46,147 bases of DNA, taken from positions 1-46,147 of the forward strand of contig JAISCA010000028.1 in assembly GCA_031265875.1 (NCBI GenBank), written 5' to 3'. Below, piece after piece: positions 19,757-28,297 of this stretch. The translations under genes and the position numbers were made by a program. Source of the DNA: Propionibacteriaceae bacterium (lineage in GTDB: Bacteria > Actinomycetota > Actinomycetes > Propionibacteriales > Propionibacteriaceae). Within the stretch, counting starts at the first letter, position 1. Every line of letters begins with the position of its first letter. The notes beneath the pieces were generated by a model, which was not told the origin of the DNA, made no database searches, and saw nothing but the letters and a program-made list of their open reading frames with translations.

Positions 19757-20690
19757 CGGGCTGCTCGACGCCAGCACGGTGCGCCGCTGGGCGGCCCAGG
19801 CCGGGCTGAGACCGAGCAAGCGGCGGGGCCAGAACTTCGTGATCGACGCCAACACGGTGCGCCGGATCGTCCAAGCGGCCGAGATCGGGCCCGACGACGT
19901 GGTCCTGGAGATCGGCCCCGGCCTGGGATCGCTCACGGTCGGCCTGCTGGGACCGGCCGCCGCCGTGGTGGCGGTCGAGATCGAACCGGTTCTGGCCCAG
20001 CGCCTGCCCCAGGCCATGGCCGAGCGGCGGCCGGACCGAGCCGACCGTCTGACCGTGCTGGAGGCCGACGCTCTCGACCTGACCGACCTGCCCGGCCCAC
20101 CGCCGACCCAGTTGGTGGCCAACCTGCCCTACAACGTGGCCGTGCCCGTCCTGCTGCACGCCCTGGCCCGTTTCCCCAGCCTGCGCGCGGGACTGATCAT
20201 GGTCCAACTCGAGGTGGCCGAGCGGCTGACCGCCCGGCCGGGCTCCAAGGTCTACGGCGTCCCCTCGGCCAAGCTGGCCTGGCAGGCCCAGGCCAGCCGT
20301 CTCGGCCCGGTGCCGGCCTCCGTCTTCTGGCCCCGCCCCCAAGTCGAGTCCGGTTTGGTCCGTCTCCGTCGCCAGCCGCCGCCTGAGACGACCGCCAGCC
20401 GGTCGGAGGTCTTCGCCGTCATCGACGCCGCTTTCGCCCAGCGCCGCAAGATGTTGCGGTCCGCCCTGTCCGCCCGCTGGCCCCAGCCCCAAGTCGAAGC
20501 CGCCTTGGCCCAGGCCGGCGTCGACCCGACCGCCCGGGGCGAGACCCTGGACGTGACCGCGTACGCCCGCCTAGCCGCCGCCCTCGGCCCGTCCAGGAAT
20601 GGAAGTCCCGGCCGTGACCGCTCGCTCGACGATCCACAACTCAGCGACCGAGCAGTTGCGCCCCACGACACGCCGAAACAACGGTCGTAA
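19749..20690 (+). CDS. rsmA: 16S rRNA dimethyladenosine transferase RsmA (KsgA)
   Basis: 313 residues. It dimethylates A1518/A1519 of 16S rRNA. Motifs: RRGQNFVIDANTVRRIV, SAM-binding EIGPGLGSLTVGLL, NLPYNVAVPVL (catalytic NLPY), and the C-terminal helical region with FAQRRKMLRSAL. The last ~30 residues (SRNGSPGRDRSLDDPQLSDR and on) are encoded by sequence running into family-1 repeat material, so the C-terminus may have been extended by a repeat. In many actinobacteria the next gene is ispE; here about 12 kb intervene. Confidence 0.95.
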   Translation: MTDGLLDASTVRRWAAQAGLRPSKRRGQNFVIDANTVRRIVQAAEIGPDDVVLEIGPGLGSLTVGLLGPAAAVVAVEIEPVLAQRLPQAMAERRPDRADRLTVLEADALDLTDLPGPPPTQLVANLPYNVAVPVLLHALARFPSLRAGLIMVQLEVAERLTARPGSKVYGVPSAKLAWQAQASRLGPVPASVFWPRPQVESGLVRLRRQPPPETTASRSEVFAVIDAAFAQRRKMLRSALSARWPQPQVEAALAQAGVDPTARGETLDVTAYARLAAALGPSRNGSPGRDRSLDDPQLSDRAVAPHDTPKQRS

Positions 20691-21333
20691 CCCTCCGATC
20701 GCGGGCCGGAACCCCCGGCTAAGCGATGGTTACGACGGGAGTGGCCACTCAATACGAGGCCGGTCCAATGGGGTGGAGGGCAGGGCCGTAACCCCTCTCG
20801 ACGGTCCACCATTAAGCGACTGAGCAGTTGCGCCCAGCGACACGCCGGAACAATAGTCGTAACCCGTCAATCGCGCACCAGGCCCTCGCCGACTGAGCAC
20901 TTACGCCCACAAATCCAACCCAACCCGACCACCTACGACTGTGGGAACGCCGAAAGTGACCCCCTCCAGAGGAATAGAGCACCCGTCCCGACCCCAGCCG
21001 AAGCTGCGGCAGACCCCTCCCGGTCCGGCCGCCCGCAGGGCGACCGGAATCTGGGGAGCCGGGGCGGAGGCCCGTAACGAGACACCCCAATGGCGACACC
21101 GAACCGAAGACGAACCAGGCGCCTCACCACAGCTCACCACGGGTGTCCCCCGCCCCCCGACACCCCCTAGACTCCAGCCACCCTACGGGCGGCCGGACCC
21201 GACCAGCCCCATCGCTCACAGAGCACTTCAGCACGACGACACGCCGAAAACAATGGTCTCAACTGCTCGCTGGCGTGGTGGGAGCGGGTCGGGCGGACGC
21301 TTACGACCAACGGCGACCCGCCCTTGCGTACGA
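20691..21333. repeat. Repeat-packed left border of the polyketide-type operon
   Basis: No gene. The region starting at the rsmA 3' end holds three family-1 cores (20666–20677, 20838–20849, 21237–21248) with their companion blocks, an inverted family-2 copy (about 20938–21090; hairpin GGCCGCCC-GCA-GGGCGACC at 21027–21045) and a second family-2 copy in the opposite orientation (about 21143–21200, hairpin 21177–21194). It is the densest repeat patch of the window and marks the edge of the inserted operon. Confidence 0.7.
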
Positions 21334-22074
21334 TCAACCGTCGATCAGACGGGCTACGGCTAGGGACACTAGGGCGGCCGGGCCGAAGGTGAGCGAACGG
21401 AGCTCGACTCGGGCGGCGGGGAACGCAATACGCAGGATCGAATGATCGCCTAGGACCTCGGGCAGGGTCGCCCAGCCCGGCTGGGGCCGGGACCCCGCCT
21501 GGCCGACCGCTTTCAATACGGCCTCCGCCGCCGCCCAATGGGCGATCGTGGCCGTCTCCAAGCCGCTGACCCGGGCCAGCCAGCGCAGGGCGGCGGGACG
21601 ACGGCGGTATAGCTGGACGTCCACACCGACTGGTTGTCGCGCTCTGGCCAAAGCCAGCAGACCGCCGGAGTGGGAGGCGGAGAACCAGCCCCCGCAATGG
21701 CCGCAACGCCAACGGCCGTCGTCCAAGTGGCCCAACTGGACGGCGGCGCAGCAGGGCCGCCGGGCCGCCCAGCGGCGCAACCCCCTGCCCCCGCTGCCGG
21801 AGAGAAAGGGAGCCACGGCCTGGTATAGAACCAGGTCGACCCCGGGCAACGGGGTGAGGAAGGACTCCCCAATCTCAGACCCGGTCGAGGCGAGGAGGGA
21901 CTCCCCGACCCCAGACCCGATCAACTTAACCTTGGGTTCCTCTACCTCAGGCCCAGACGGGATGAGAAAGGACTCTTCGGCCCTAAGCGACGGCGTGAGA
22001 AAGGATTCCCCTTCCTCAGACCCGGACGGGGTGAGGAATGAGCTCCCGATCTCAGCCCTGGACGACGTGATCAA
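21334..22074 (-). CDS. 4'-Phosphopantetheinyl transferase (Sfp-like)
   Basis: 246 residues from a TTG at 22074 (GGGGAG 3 nt upstream). Residues 1–65 are diverged copies of a 12-residue repeat (GESFLTPSGSE-like) encoded by a 36-nt tandem array. The transferase follows: a Cys-rich stretch (RPCCAAVQL, RWRCGHCGGWF), GVDVQLY in the position of the usual GxDxE metal site (last acidic residue is Gln), and HWAAAEAVLKAVG corresponding to WxxKExxxK, with Glu and the last Lys kept and the first Lys replaced by Ala. It would load phosphopantetheine on the ACP of this operon. Last gene of the operon, 13 nt after the KS–CLF stop. A later start inside the repeats is possible. Confidence 0.8.
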   Translation of the reverse strand: MITSSRAEIGSSFLTPSGSEEGESFLTPSLRAEESFLIPSGPEVEEPKVKLIGSGVGESLLASTGSEIGESFLTPLPGVDLVLYQAVAPFLSGSGGRGLRRWAARRPCCAAVQLGHLDDGRWRCGHCGGWFSASHSGGLLALARARQPVGVDVQLYRRRPAALRWLARVSGLETATIAHWAAAEAVLKAVGQAGSRPQPGWATLPEVLGDHSILRIAFPAARVELRSLTFGPAALVSLAVARLIDG

Positions 22075-22137
22075 GAACTCCCCGATCTCAGACTTCGACG
22101 ACGTAACTTTGGAAATTCCCTCCGATGGAGAAGCCGG
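21854..22137. repeat. 36-nt tandem repeat array across the KS–CLF/PPTase junction
   Basis: About eight diverged units begin at 21854, 21890, 21926, 21962, 21995, 22031, 22067 and 22103, all 36 nt except one of 33. A typical unit begins GTGAGGAAGGACTCCCC. The last unit lies in the 3' coding end of the KS–CLF gene and the others form the N-terminal extension of the PPTase. Every unit length is a multiple of three, which suggests the array is translated. Confidence 0.75.
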
Positions 22138-24487
22138 ACACCAGCGCTCGCAAGGGCTGGCCCTCTGGCCGGGCCACCGCGGTGGGGGTGACCCCGAGCC
22201 GCAGGCTGTCGCCCTGCCGCAGCCAAGTCGCGATCAGAGTTCCCAACAAGGGGCTGGCGGACTCGAGATACCCAGTCACTCCGCGGGGCGCGATGACTGG
22301 GACATCGGCCCGCAAGCCCAGACGGCCCAAGGCCGCTTGCTCGATGGAGTCGGTCCGATCACGGCCATAGGCCGCCGCCACCACCAGGTCGAGGTCGGCC
22401 GGGGTCAGCCCAGCCCGGCCGATGGCCGAGGCGAACGACCGGCCCCAGGCTTCGTCGTCGGTGGAGAAGCCGCCTGAACCCGATCCGTCGCTGGCCATGC
22501 CGATGCCCAGCACTCGGGCCAGCGGGAGCGCGTCTGGGACGGCCTCGTCACTGGCCTCCAGCAACAAGGCGACGGAGCCCGACGAATAGACCACGCCAGT
22601 GTTCCCGTACGGCGTCAGTTCCGTGCTCGACAGATAGCCGCGGTAGCGGGAATACCCGGCCAGCAAGCAGTCAGGCGTCTCATCGGCCGCGATCACCGCG
22701 ATCCGGTCGCAGGATCGGTTGCGCAGCAGTTGGGAGGCCAGGTGCAAGGCCGAGATCCCGCTGGTCCCTCCCGCGCAGACCGTCGCCGTGGGCCCGTGCA
22801 GGCCGAAGGTGACCGCGACATGCCCGGCGGCGGCGTTCATGACGGTGTTGGGGAAGAGCCGGCTGTCGCCTTGGCCATTGACGATCAAGCCGCGTTGGAA
22901 GGCCTCCACGGTGCTGAGCGGCCCGATCCCGGTCGCGAAGATGACGCCGGTGCCGGCCAGCTGGGCCGGCGTCAAGCGCCGCTGCTTGAGCAACTGGGCG
23001 AAAGCGTGCACGGCCAGTCTCCCCAGCGGGTCGAGCCGGCGCAAGATACGCGGATTGACGCCCTCGCACAGCCGTCTGGGGTCGGGCAGCCCGACCGGGA
23101 AGGAGCTCCCGTCCTCCAACTCGACGCGGTCTCGATAGAGCTGGTCGCCCGAGCCGCAGGCGGCCCGCACCGCCTCGGTCGTGACCGCGCTGCCGGCCGT
23201 GGCCGCCAGGCCGGTCACGATCAAGTCGGACTGGCTCCGACGAGCGGTTGTGACCGCGGTCGGCTGCGCCACCCCCGGGCGGGCCAATACGACGCAGGCG
23301 TTGTTGCCGCCGAAAGCGAATGAGTTGGAGATCGCCAGGTCCACTGCGGTGGTTCGGGCCGAGTCGGGGATGACGTCGATCCGGCCCGCCTGCTGTAGTT
23401 TGGCCAGCCCCTCCCGGGCCGCCGGATCGGGCGGCACGTAGGTCGGATGGAGTCGTTGATGGTCCAAGCTCAGCACCGCCACCACGGCCTCCACGGCGCC
23501 GGCGGCGCCCAGGGTGTGTCCGATCATCGACTTGGTGGAACTCATCGGCACCTGGCCTTGGCCTTGGCCCAAGGATAGGAGCGTCTTCAGCTCTCCGGAG
23601 TCGTTGGCCGGCGTGCCGGTGCCGTGGCCGTTGACGTAATCCACCGCCGAGCTGTCAGTGCCAGCCAAGCGCAAGGCGGAGTTGACTGCCATGAGCGCGC
23701 CTTTGCCCCTGGGATCGGGGGCGGTGGGGTGATAGGCGTCGGCCGACAGCCCGAAGCCGATCAGCTCGGCGTGAATACGCGCCCCGCGCGCGACCGCCCG
23801 GTCGTATTCCTCCAGGATCAGGAAGCCCGCCCCTTCGCCCAGGTTCAAGCCGTCGCTGCGGGTGTAGGGGGCGCAATGGAGCTGGGTCAGCGCGCCCAGG
23901 CTGGAGAAGCCGGCGAAAGCCAGATGGGCCAGGGGGTCGACGCCGCCCGCCACCACGACCTCGGCCTGCCCGTCGCAGAGCATCTCGTAAGCGTGCCCGA
24001 TCGCCACCGAACCGGCGGCGCAGGCGTTGGAATGCACGACCCTGGGGCCGTGCAAGTCGAAGTCGGCGGCGATCGCGTCAGCGGTGGAGTGCAGCGGATA
24101 CTCGAACAGCAATGTCTTGTCGGCCGAGCCCAGTCCCCCCTCGATCCACTGGCGGTGGAAGACGTCGCCCTTACGGGCCCCTCCCATCGAAGTGCCCAGG
24201 ACCAAGGCCCTCGCCGCCGGCGGATACGGGTTCGCCTCGGCCAACCCAGCCCGGCCGACGGCTTCGGCCAAGGCCTTGACGCCCAGCCGGATCCCCCGTT
24301 CGGGGGCGGGGTGGTCGATCTCCGCCTCGGTCCAGGCTTGGCCGGCCAGCGAGCTAGTCACGCCCTGGGCGGAGATGAGGCTGTTCTGGGCGATCCCGCT
24401 CTGGCCCTGGAGCAGGGCCGCCCAGGTCTGGTCGGCGTCGGCTCCGACGGCGGTGACGAGTCCGTAACCGGTGACGACGACCCTCAT
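22088..24487 (-). CDS. Ketosynthase–chain-length-factor fusion (two KS domains, second inactive)
   Basis: 799 residues. The ATG at 24487 overlaps the upstream stop (ATGA). Domain 1 (about 1–405) is a full FabF-like ketosynthase: Cys156 in SNACAAGS, His288 in NGHGTGT, Lys319 and His324 in STKSMIGHTLGAAGA, and a C-terminal SFAFGGNNA. Domain 2 (about 421–799) keeps the thiolase fold but not the active site: the segment VCAGGTSG puts Gly574 where the Cys should be (Cys571 is three residues early), HGTGT is replaced by AAYGR, and the GHT motif by GYLESAS. This matches the KSα/KSβ pair of type II polyketide synthases, normally two proteins, here in one chain. It should catalyse decarboxylative malonyl-ACP condensation and set chain length. 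Confidence 0.9.
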   Translation of the reverse strand: MRVVVTGYGLVTAVGADADQTWAALLQGQSGIAQNSLISAQGVTSSLAGQAWTEAEIDHPAPERGIRLGVKALAEAVGRAGLAEANPYPPAARALVLGTSMGGARKGDVFHRQWIEGGLGSADKTLLFEYPLHSTADAIAADFDLHGPRVVHSNACAAGSVAIGHAYEMLCDGQAEVVVAGGVDPLAHLAFAGFSSLGALTQLHCAPYTRSDGLNLGEGAGFLILEEYDRAVARGARIHAELIGFGLSADAYHPTAPDPRGKGALMAVNSALRLAGTDSSAVDYVNGHGTGTPANDSGELKTLLSLGQGQGQVPMSSTKSMIGHTLGAAGAVEAVVAVLSLDHQRLHPTYVPPDPAAREGLAKLQQAGRIDVIPDSARTTAVDLAISNSFAFGGNNACVVLARPGVAQPTAVTTARRSQSDLIVTGLAATAGSAVTTEAVRAACGSGDQLYRDRVELEDGSSFPVGLPDPRRLCEGVNPRILRRLDPLGRLAVHAFAQLLKQRRLTPAQLAGTGVIFATGIGPLSTVEAFQRGLIVNGQGDSRLFPNTVMNAAAGHVAVTFGLHGPTATVCAGGTSGISALHLASQLLRNRSCDRIAVIAADETPDCLLAGYSRYRGYLSSTELTPYGNTGVVYSSGSVALLLEASDEAVPDALPLARVLGIGMASDGSGSGGFSTDDEAWGRSFASAIGRAGLTPADLDLVVAAAYGRDRTDSIEQAALGRLGLRADVPVIAPRGVTGYLESASPLLGTLIATWLRQGDSLRLGVTPTAVARPEGQPLRALVSGFSIGGNFQSYVVEV

Positions 24488-25470
24488 GCGCCAGCTCCGA
24501 TGCCTTGGGACCAAGACAGCGGGGCGATGACTGGACGGGAGACCGTGTGGCCGCTGACACCGGCCGCCTCGACGGTCAGGCCGGGGACGCCGAAGGGATC
24601 GTCCAACAACAGCAGGCCCAGACCGTCGGACTGGTTCGCCCGCGGAGTCCAGACCGTCAAGAGGCCGACCTCGCTGCCGTCGACCAGGACCGGGGAGCCG
24701 GCGGCCGGACAATCGGCGGCCGGGAAGATAGCCGCGACCGTGCGCCGGGCCGGCGGCGCCATTTCCAGCGCGGCGGAGCCCAGGAAGGGGTCCTCCCGCG
24801 TGATCGTGGCCAGCCAGGGCAGGCCGCACTCGAAGAGCGAGACCCCTTGCAGTTGGTCGGGCAGGACCGGGAAGTTGACCTCGGCCCGAACCCGCCTGAG
24901 CACGGCGGGGTCGATCAGCCCGCCACCGATCGCCGTCGCGCCCTGGGCCAAGCGCTCCAGCGCGACCGGGGACTCGGCGATGACGAGATAGCCGTACTCG
25001 GCGGTGGCGCCGGTCCGGGCCAGGCGCACGGTCTGACCGTCGAGTTCGGCGTCCAGGCACTCGCTCAACAGCACATCGGAGATGTCGCGATCCGTCACCA
25101 GCTCGGCGGCGACTTTCCAAGAGCTCGGACCTTCGACTTGGACGGCCAGCGCGCCGGACTCGTCCACCGCCACGTCGTAGCTCCGCCGCAGGTCACCCGC
25201 CTGATCGAACCAAGCCTGACCGGCCTCGACCACCAGGTCGATCTGGTCCGCGCCGATCAGGGCCACCGCCAGGCCGACGGGATGGGCCCGGTCGTCCAAC
25301 AGCACCGAGTCGACGCAGGTGTCGATGTTGACGAATTCCACCGATTTGGCCAACAGGAACTGAACGTATTCCAATCGCTGCGGACCAGTGACTTTGAGCA
25401 CCGCGTCGCCCCGTCGGTAAACCCCGGCGGTTCCTCTTATAGCCTCATAACTGGCATTAAGATCAAGCAT
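24484..25470 (-). CDS. GcvT-like (aminomethyltransferase-fold) protein in the polyketide-type operon
   Basis: 328 residues from the ATG at 25470 (GGAG 7 nt upstream). Start AGVYRRGDAVLKVTGPQRLEYVQFL matches the first domain of the T-protein/folate-binding family, and ITREDPFLGSAALEM matches the T-protein DFIGxxAL region rather than the KGCYxGQE signature of YgfZ. The C-terminal β-barrel part (GSPVLVDGSEVGLLTVWTPR) is present. True glycine-cleavage partners are absent nearby, so a role in the pathway, such as folate-dependent one-carbon chemistry or use of the fold for acyl binding, is inference. The stop overlaps the KS–CLF start. Confidence 0.8.
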   Translation of the reverse strand: MLDLNASYEAIRGTAGVYRRGDAVLKVTGPQRLEYVQFLLAKSVEFVNIDTCVDSVLLDDRAHPVGLAVALIGADQIDLVVEAGQAWFDQAGDLRRSYDVAVDESGALAVQVEGPSSWKVAAELVTDRDISDVLLSECLDAELDGQTVRLARTGATAEYGYLVIAESPVALERLAQGATAIGGGLIDPAVLRRVRAEVNFPVLPDQLQGVSLFECGLPWLATITREDPFLGSAALEMAPPARRTVAAIFPAADCPAAGSPVLVDGSEVGLLTVWTPRANQSDGLGLLLLDDPFGVPGLTVEAAGVSGHTVSRPVIAPLSWSQGIGAGA

Positions 25471-25489
25471 GTCCGTTCTCCTTGCTGTA

Positions 25490-27835
25490 TTAGTTAGGAT
25501 AATTTGGTAGATCGAGTGCCCCGAATTCCTCTTCGGCTCCCAGGGGCAGGCGGATGGTCTCGATGGCCGCACTTGTCGAAGGCTCCACGTCTAAGCGCCA
25601 GATCGCCGGGGCAGGAGCGTCCCCGGCGGAGAGCAAAGTCAGCAAAAGTGAATTGCTGACGTGTTTCAGGAAGACTTCCGGACGCACCAGCTGACGCGTC
25701 GGCGACACCACCAAGGTCTGCCCATTCGACAAGGGCACGGCGATGGCGTCGACCGCTCCCCGCCAGTCATACGGACGCTGCTCGAGTCGCCACACCCGCT
25801 CGCCCAAGCGGATGATCAAGGGCGTGTTAGGGCTGGCGTTGGGAGCGACCATGATGGCCAAATCTTGATCGCTGGACGGTTCCGCCAGCCCGGCGCTGAC
25901 CGATAGCCGACGCTCGCCGGTCGGGCTGACGCTCCAGGACCCGGCCACACCGGCCGCCGGGCTGAAAGGCAGCCCCGCCCTGTCCTCGACCCATTCCACC
26001 CCTTGGTCCTCGCCGCTGCGCCGGGCGATGCCGGCGCACCACAGCCCGACCCGGCGGGCCGTCAACGCCCCCTGCGCGGCATGGGCCGGGAAGGGGCCGG
26101 ACAGGACCGGACTGTGGTCTAAGCGCCACTCGATCAGGCCGACCTCGGTCGCGATCTCGAGCTCGTGGCGATCGCTGGTCAAAGCCAGCCGACAGGCGTC
26201 CCGGTCTTGACGCCGCCAGGCCCGGTCCGCCGACGGCCGCTCTGGGGCCGGGGCCGCCGCTCGACTGAGCGGTTCGGAGCCACTAGAAGTCTGAGACTTC
26301 GCCGAATGAGCCGAGTTTTCGGTTTCTCGGGGTCCCCGGAAAGTACCGGACCGGAGCGCAGCGGAGGGAGGACACTTGCTGGGGCTTCTAGGCGACTGGT
26401 CCGGGTCGGTTTGGTCCGAGTCCGGCAGCAGGGCGAAAGCGGGCAGGGCGGTCTCTGGGCGACACTGCGCCGGGTCCACCAGGTCGATCCGGTAGGTGAC
26501 CGTGGCGCCTGGCCCCTGGCCGATCAGCTGGGGCAGGGTGCGGGACTCGAAGCGGGCGGTCGCGCCGGACCAGGTCGCGATCAGGCCCAGCTCGGCGTCG
26601 CACCAGGCCGAGGCGCTGGCCGCAGCCAAGGCCGGATCGTCGAAGGCGGCCTCGAAATTGGTGTATTTCTTGGGCCAGATTCCGAGCAGGGCCGGCCCGC
26701 CGACCCATTCCCGCCCCAGGCGCAGGGCGTGCTCGCAAACTCGCATAGTGCACAGCGGGGTGACGATGAGGGGGCTGGAAGCCGGGCTGGCCGTGGTCTC
26801 CACGATGACCGAGGAGGTTTCCTCACCCGCTGCGACGAAGCTTATGGAGCGCCTGATCCGGCCGGCGGCGTCCGCCGCCCGCCAGGTGGCCGCGGTCCGC
26901 TCGAAGCGGACGCTCTTGGACTCGTCGCCCCGCCGCACCGCCGGGGGGTCGACGCCTCTCAAAACCGGCCAGCGCTCCAGCAGCACCGGCTGGTCGCCGC
27001 GCTGGAGGCGTAAAGTGCCGTCGCTGGAGAAGGTGGCGGACAGGCCGCCGTGGCCCAGTTCTTGACGCGCCAACAGCTGGGCCACCGGGTCGTCCTCGGG
27101 CCGGCCCGGGGTGGGGAAGACCAGCCCGGCCGCGTTCTTCTCCACCACCAGGTCGACTAGGCGGCCTGTGCGCAGATCCAGGTCGGCGGTGAACTTGATG
27201 CCCCCGGACTCGAGCGGGTAGCGCACCCGGGGCCGGCCTCCCACCATCGTCACGCCGCTGTCGAAAGCGGCGGCCCGCCTGGTCAGCATCATGCGTATAT
27301 TCATCTTCGGAGCCAAGGCTTCCACCGGCAACTGATTATTCGCCGCCCGCATATCGGCGATCAAGCCCGGCAGGTGGGAGACCATCTCGATATAGGCGTC
27401 CTCGTCGGCTCGCGCCCCGGGCTCCGAACGGAATCCAGCCCTCAAATAGGCCGGTAGCGCCTGAGCGTTAGTCGGTCTCACCTCGAGCCGTATAGTCCGT
27501 ATATCCGTATTGGTCACCAGGTCCTGAAAGGCGTCGCGGAACAACTGTCCGCCGAGCATCGAATTACGATACTTGTAGTCGATCACGTATAAACCGGCGA
27601 AACGCTCCAGCGGCCGGCCGACGCGACGGCCGGTGCTGCGGGAGAAGGCCATGCTGCCGTATACCTGGCCGTCCGACACACCCACGTAGATCGGGTCCAT
27701 CATGCGCTCGGCGAACACCTCCAACAGCTGCGCGCCGCTCAGAGAAGCGCCCTGGGCCGAGGCCCAGTAATGGCTACGGTTGAACAGCGCCGCCAACGAG
27801 TCGGCGTCGGCTGGCCTGAAACGGCGGACCTCCAT
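25490..27835 (-). CDS. Large GNAT acyltransferase with a ~600-residue unrecognised C-terminal region
   Basis: 781 residues. Residues 1–160 are a GNAT domain: GLYVIDYKYRNSMLGGQLF (motif A with the acyl-CoA pyrophosphate loop, 81–99) and LEVRPTNAQALPAYLRAGF (motif B, 118–135). The rest is a β-rich region of two similar-looking halves (RPRVRYPLESGGIKFTADL; LALTSDRHELEIATEVGLIE) separated near 500–560 by a Ser/Pro-rich linker that reads like inserted repeat DNA. I do not recognise it. Within a type II polyketide-like operon without thioesterase, transfer of the acyl chain from ACP to an amine is an attractive role, but it is inference. It starts 17 nt after the dehydratase gene. Confidence 0.75.
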   Translation of the reverse strand: MEVRRFRPADADSLAALFNRSHYWASAQGASLSGAQLLEVFAERMMDPIYVGVSDGQVYGSMAFSRSTGRRVGRPLERFAGLYVIDYKYRNSMLGGQLFRDAFQDLVTNTDIRTIRLEVRPTNAQALPAYLRAGFRSEPGARADEDAYIEMVSHLPGLIADMRAANNQLPVEALAPKMNIRMMLTRRAAAFDSGVTMVGGRPRVRYPLESGGIKFTADLDLRTGRLVDLVVEKNAAGLVFPTPGRPEDDPVAQLLARQELGHGGLSATFSSDGTLRLQRGDQPVLLERWPVLRGVDPPAVRRGDESKSVRFERTAATWRAADAAGRIRRSISFVAAGEETSSVIVETTASPASSPLIVTPLCTMRVCEHALRLGREWVGGPALLGIWPKKYTNFEAAFDDPALAAASASAWCDAELGLIATWSGATARFESRTLPQLIGQGPGATVTYRIDLVDPAQCRPETALPAFALLPDSDQTDPDQSPRSPSKCPPSAALRSGTFRGPRETENSAHSAKSQTSSGSEPLSRAAAPAPERPSADRAWRRQDRDACRLALTSDRHELEIATEVGLIEWRLDHSPVLSGPFPAHAAQGALTARRVGLWCAGIARRSGEDQGVEWVEDRAGLPFSPAAGVAGSWSVSPTGERRLSVSAGLAEPSSDQDLAIMVAPNASPNTPLIIRLGERVWRLEQRPYDWRGAVDAIAVPLSNGQTLVVSPTRQLVRPEVFLKHVSNSLLLTLLSAGDAPAPAIWRLDVEPSTSAAIETIRLPLGAEEEFGALDLPNYPN

Positions 27836-27852
27836 GCTTATCTCACAGCGGG

Positions 27853-28293
27853 TCAGACGGACTGCGTGGCGATGGCCACAGCGCCAGTGGCCACCACCCG
27901 GTTCTCCACCGTCAAAGTGCAGTCGTACTCGTAGAGCGCGCCGACGCCGGCTTTGCGCTGCACCCGGATCTTGACCTGGTCACCGGGCAGGACTGGGTTC
28001 TTGAAGACGAATTTACGTACGCCGGCCAGGAAGCCCACGCTGGGCGCCCCGTCGCCCGGTTGTCCCGCCGTCTCCACGATCCCGCAGACATGCGCGGACG
28101 CTTCGATCAGCAGCACGCCGGGATAGATCGACAGCTCTGGGAAATGACCGGCGAAGACCGGATCGGCGATCGAGATGTTCTTGAGGCCCAGCCCTGAGAC
28201 CTTGGGCTCGACCTCCAGCACCCGGTCGAGCATGAGGAAGGGGTGCCGGTGGGGCAGCATCCGGCGCAGCTCATCGGAAGTGAACGACTGCAT
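27853..28293 (-). CDS. FabZ-type 3-hydroxyacyl-ACP dehydratase
   Basis: 146 residues, single hot-dog domain. LPHRHPFLMLDRV at 13–25 is the FabZ start motif. The catalytic pair is His50 in AGHFPELSIYPGV and Glu64 in LLIEASAH. It would remove water from the ketoreductase product and leave a trans double bond. With no enoyl reductase in the operon, bonds would remain unsaturated. It lies 4 nt after the ACP gene. Housekeeping FabZ is unlikely given the context. Confidence 0.92.
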   Translation of the reverse strand: MQSFTSDELRRMLPHRHPFLMLDRVLEVEPKVSGLGLKNISIADPVFAGHFPELSIYPGVLLIEASAHVCGIVETAGQPGDGAPSVGFLAGVRKFVFKNPVLPGDQVKIRVQRKAGVGALYEYDCTLTVENRVVATGAVAIATQSV

Positions 28294-28297
28294 CTGG

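Noticed and set aside
19332-20492. 386-codon open frame opposite tatD/rsmA
   Set aside because: Covers two conserved genes in antisense and has no domain.
24488-25120. N-terminal extension of the KS–CLF reading frame
   Set aside because: The frame is open upstream but overlaps the GcvT-like gene and is Arg/Gly-rich; the ATG at 24487 gives the normal FabF-like start MRVVVTGYGL.
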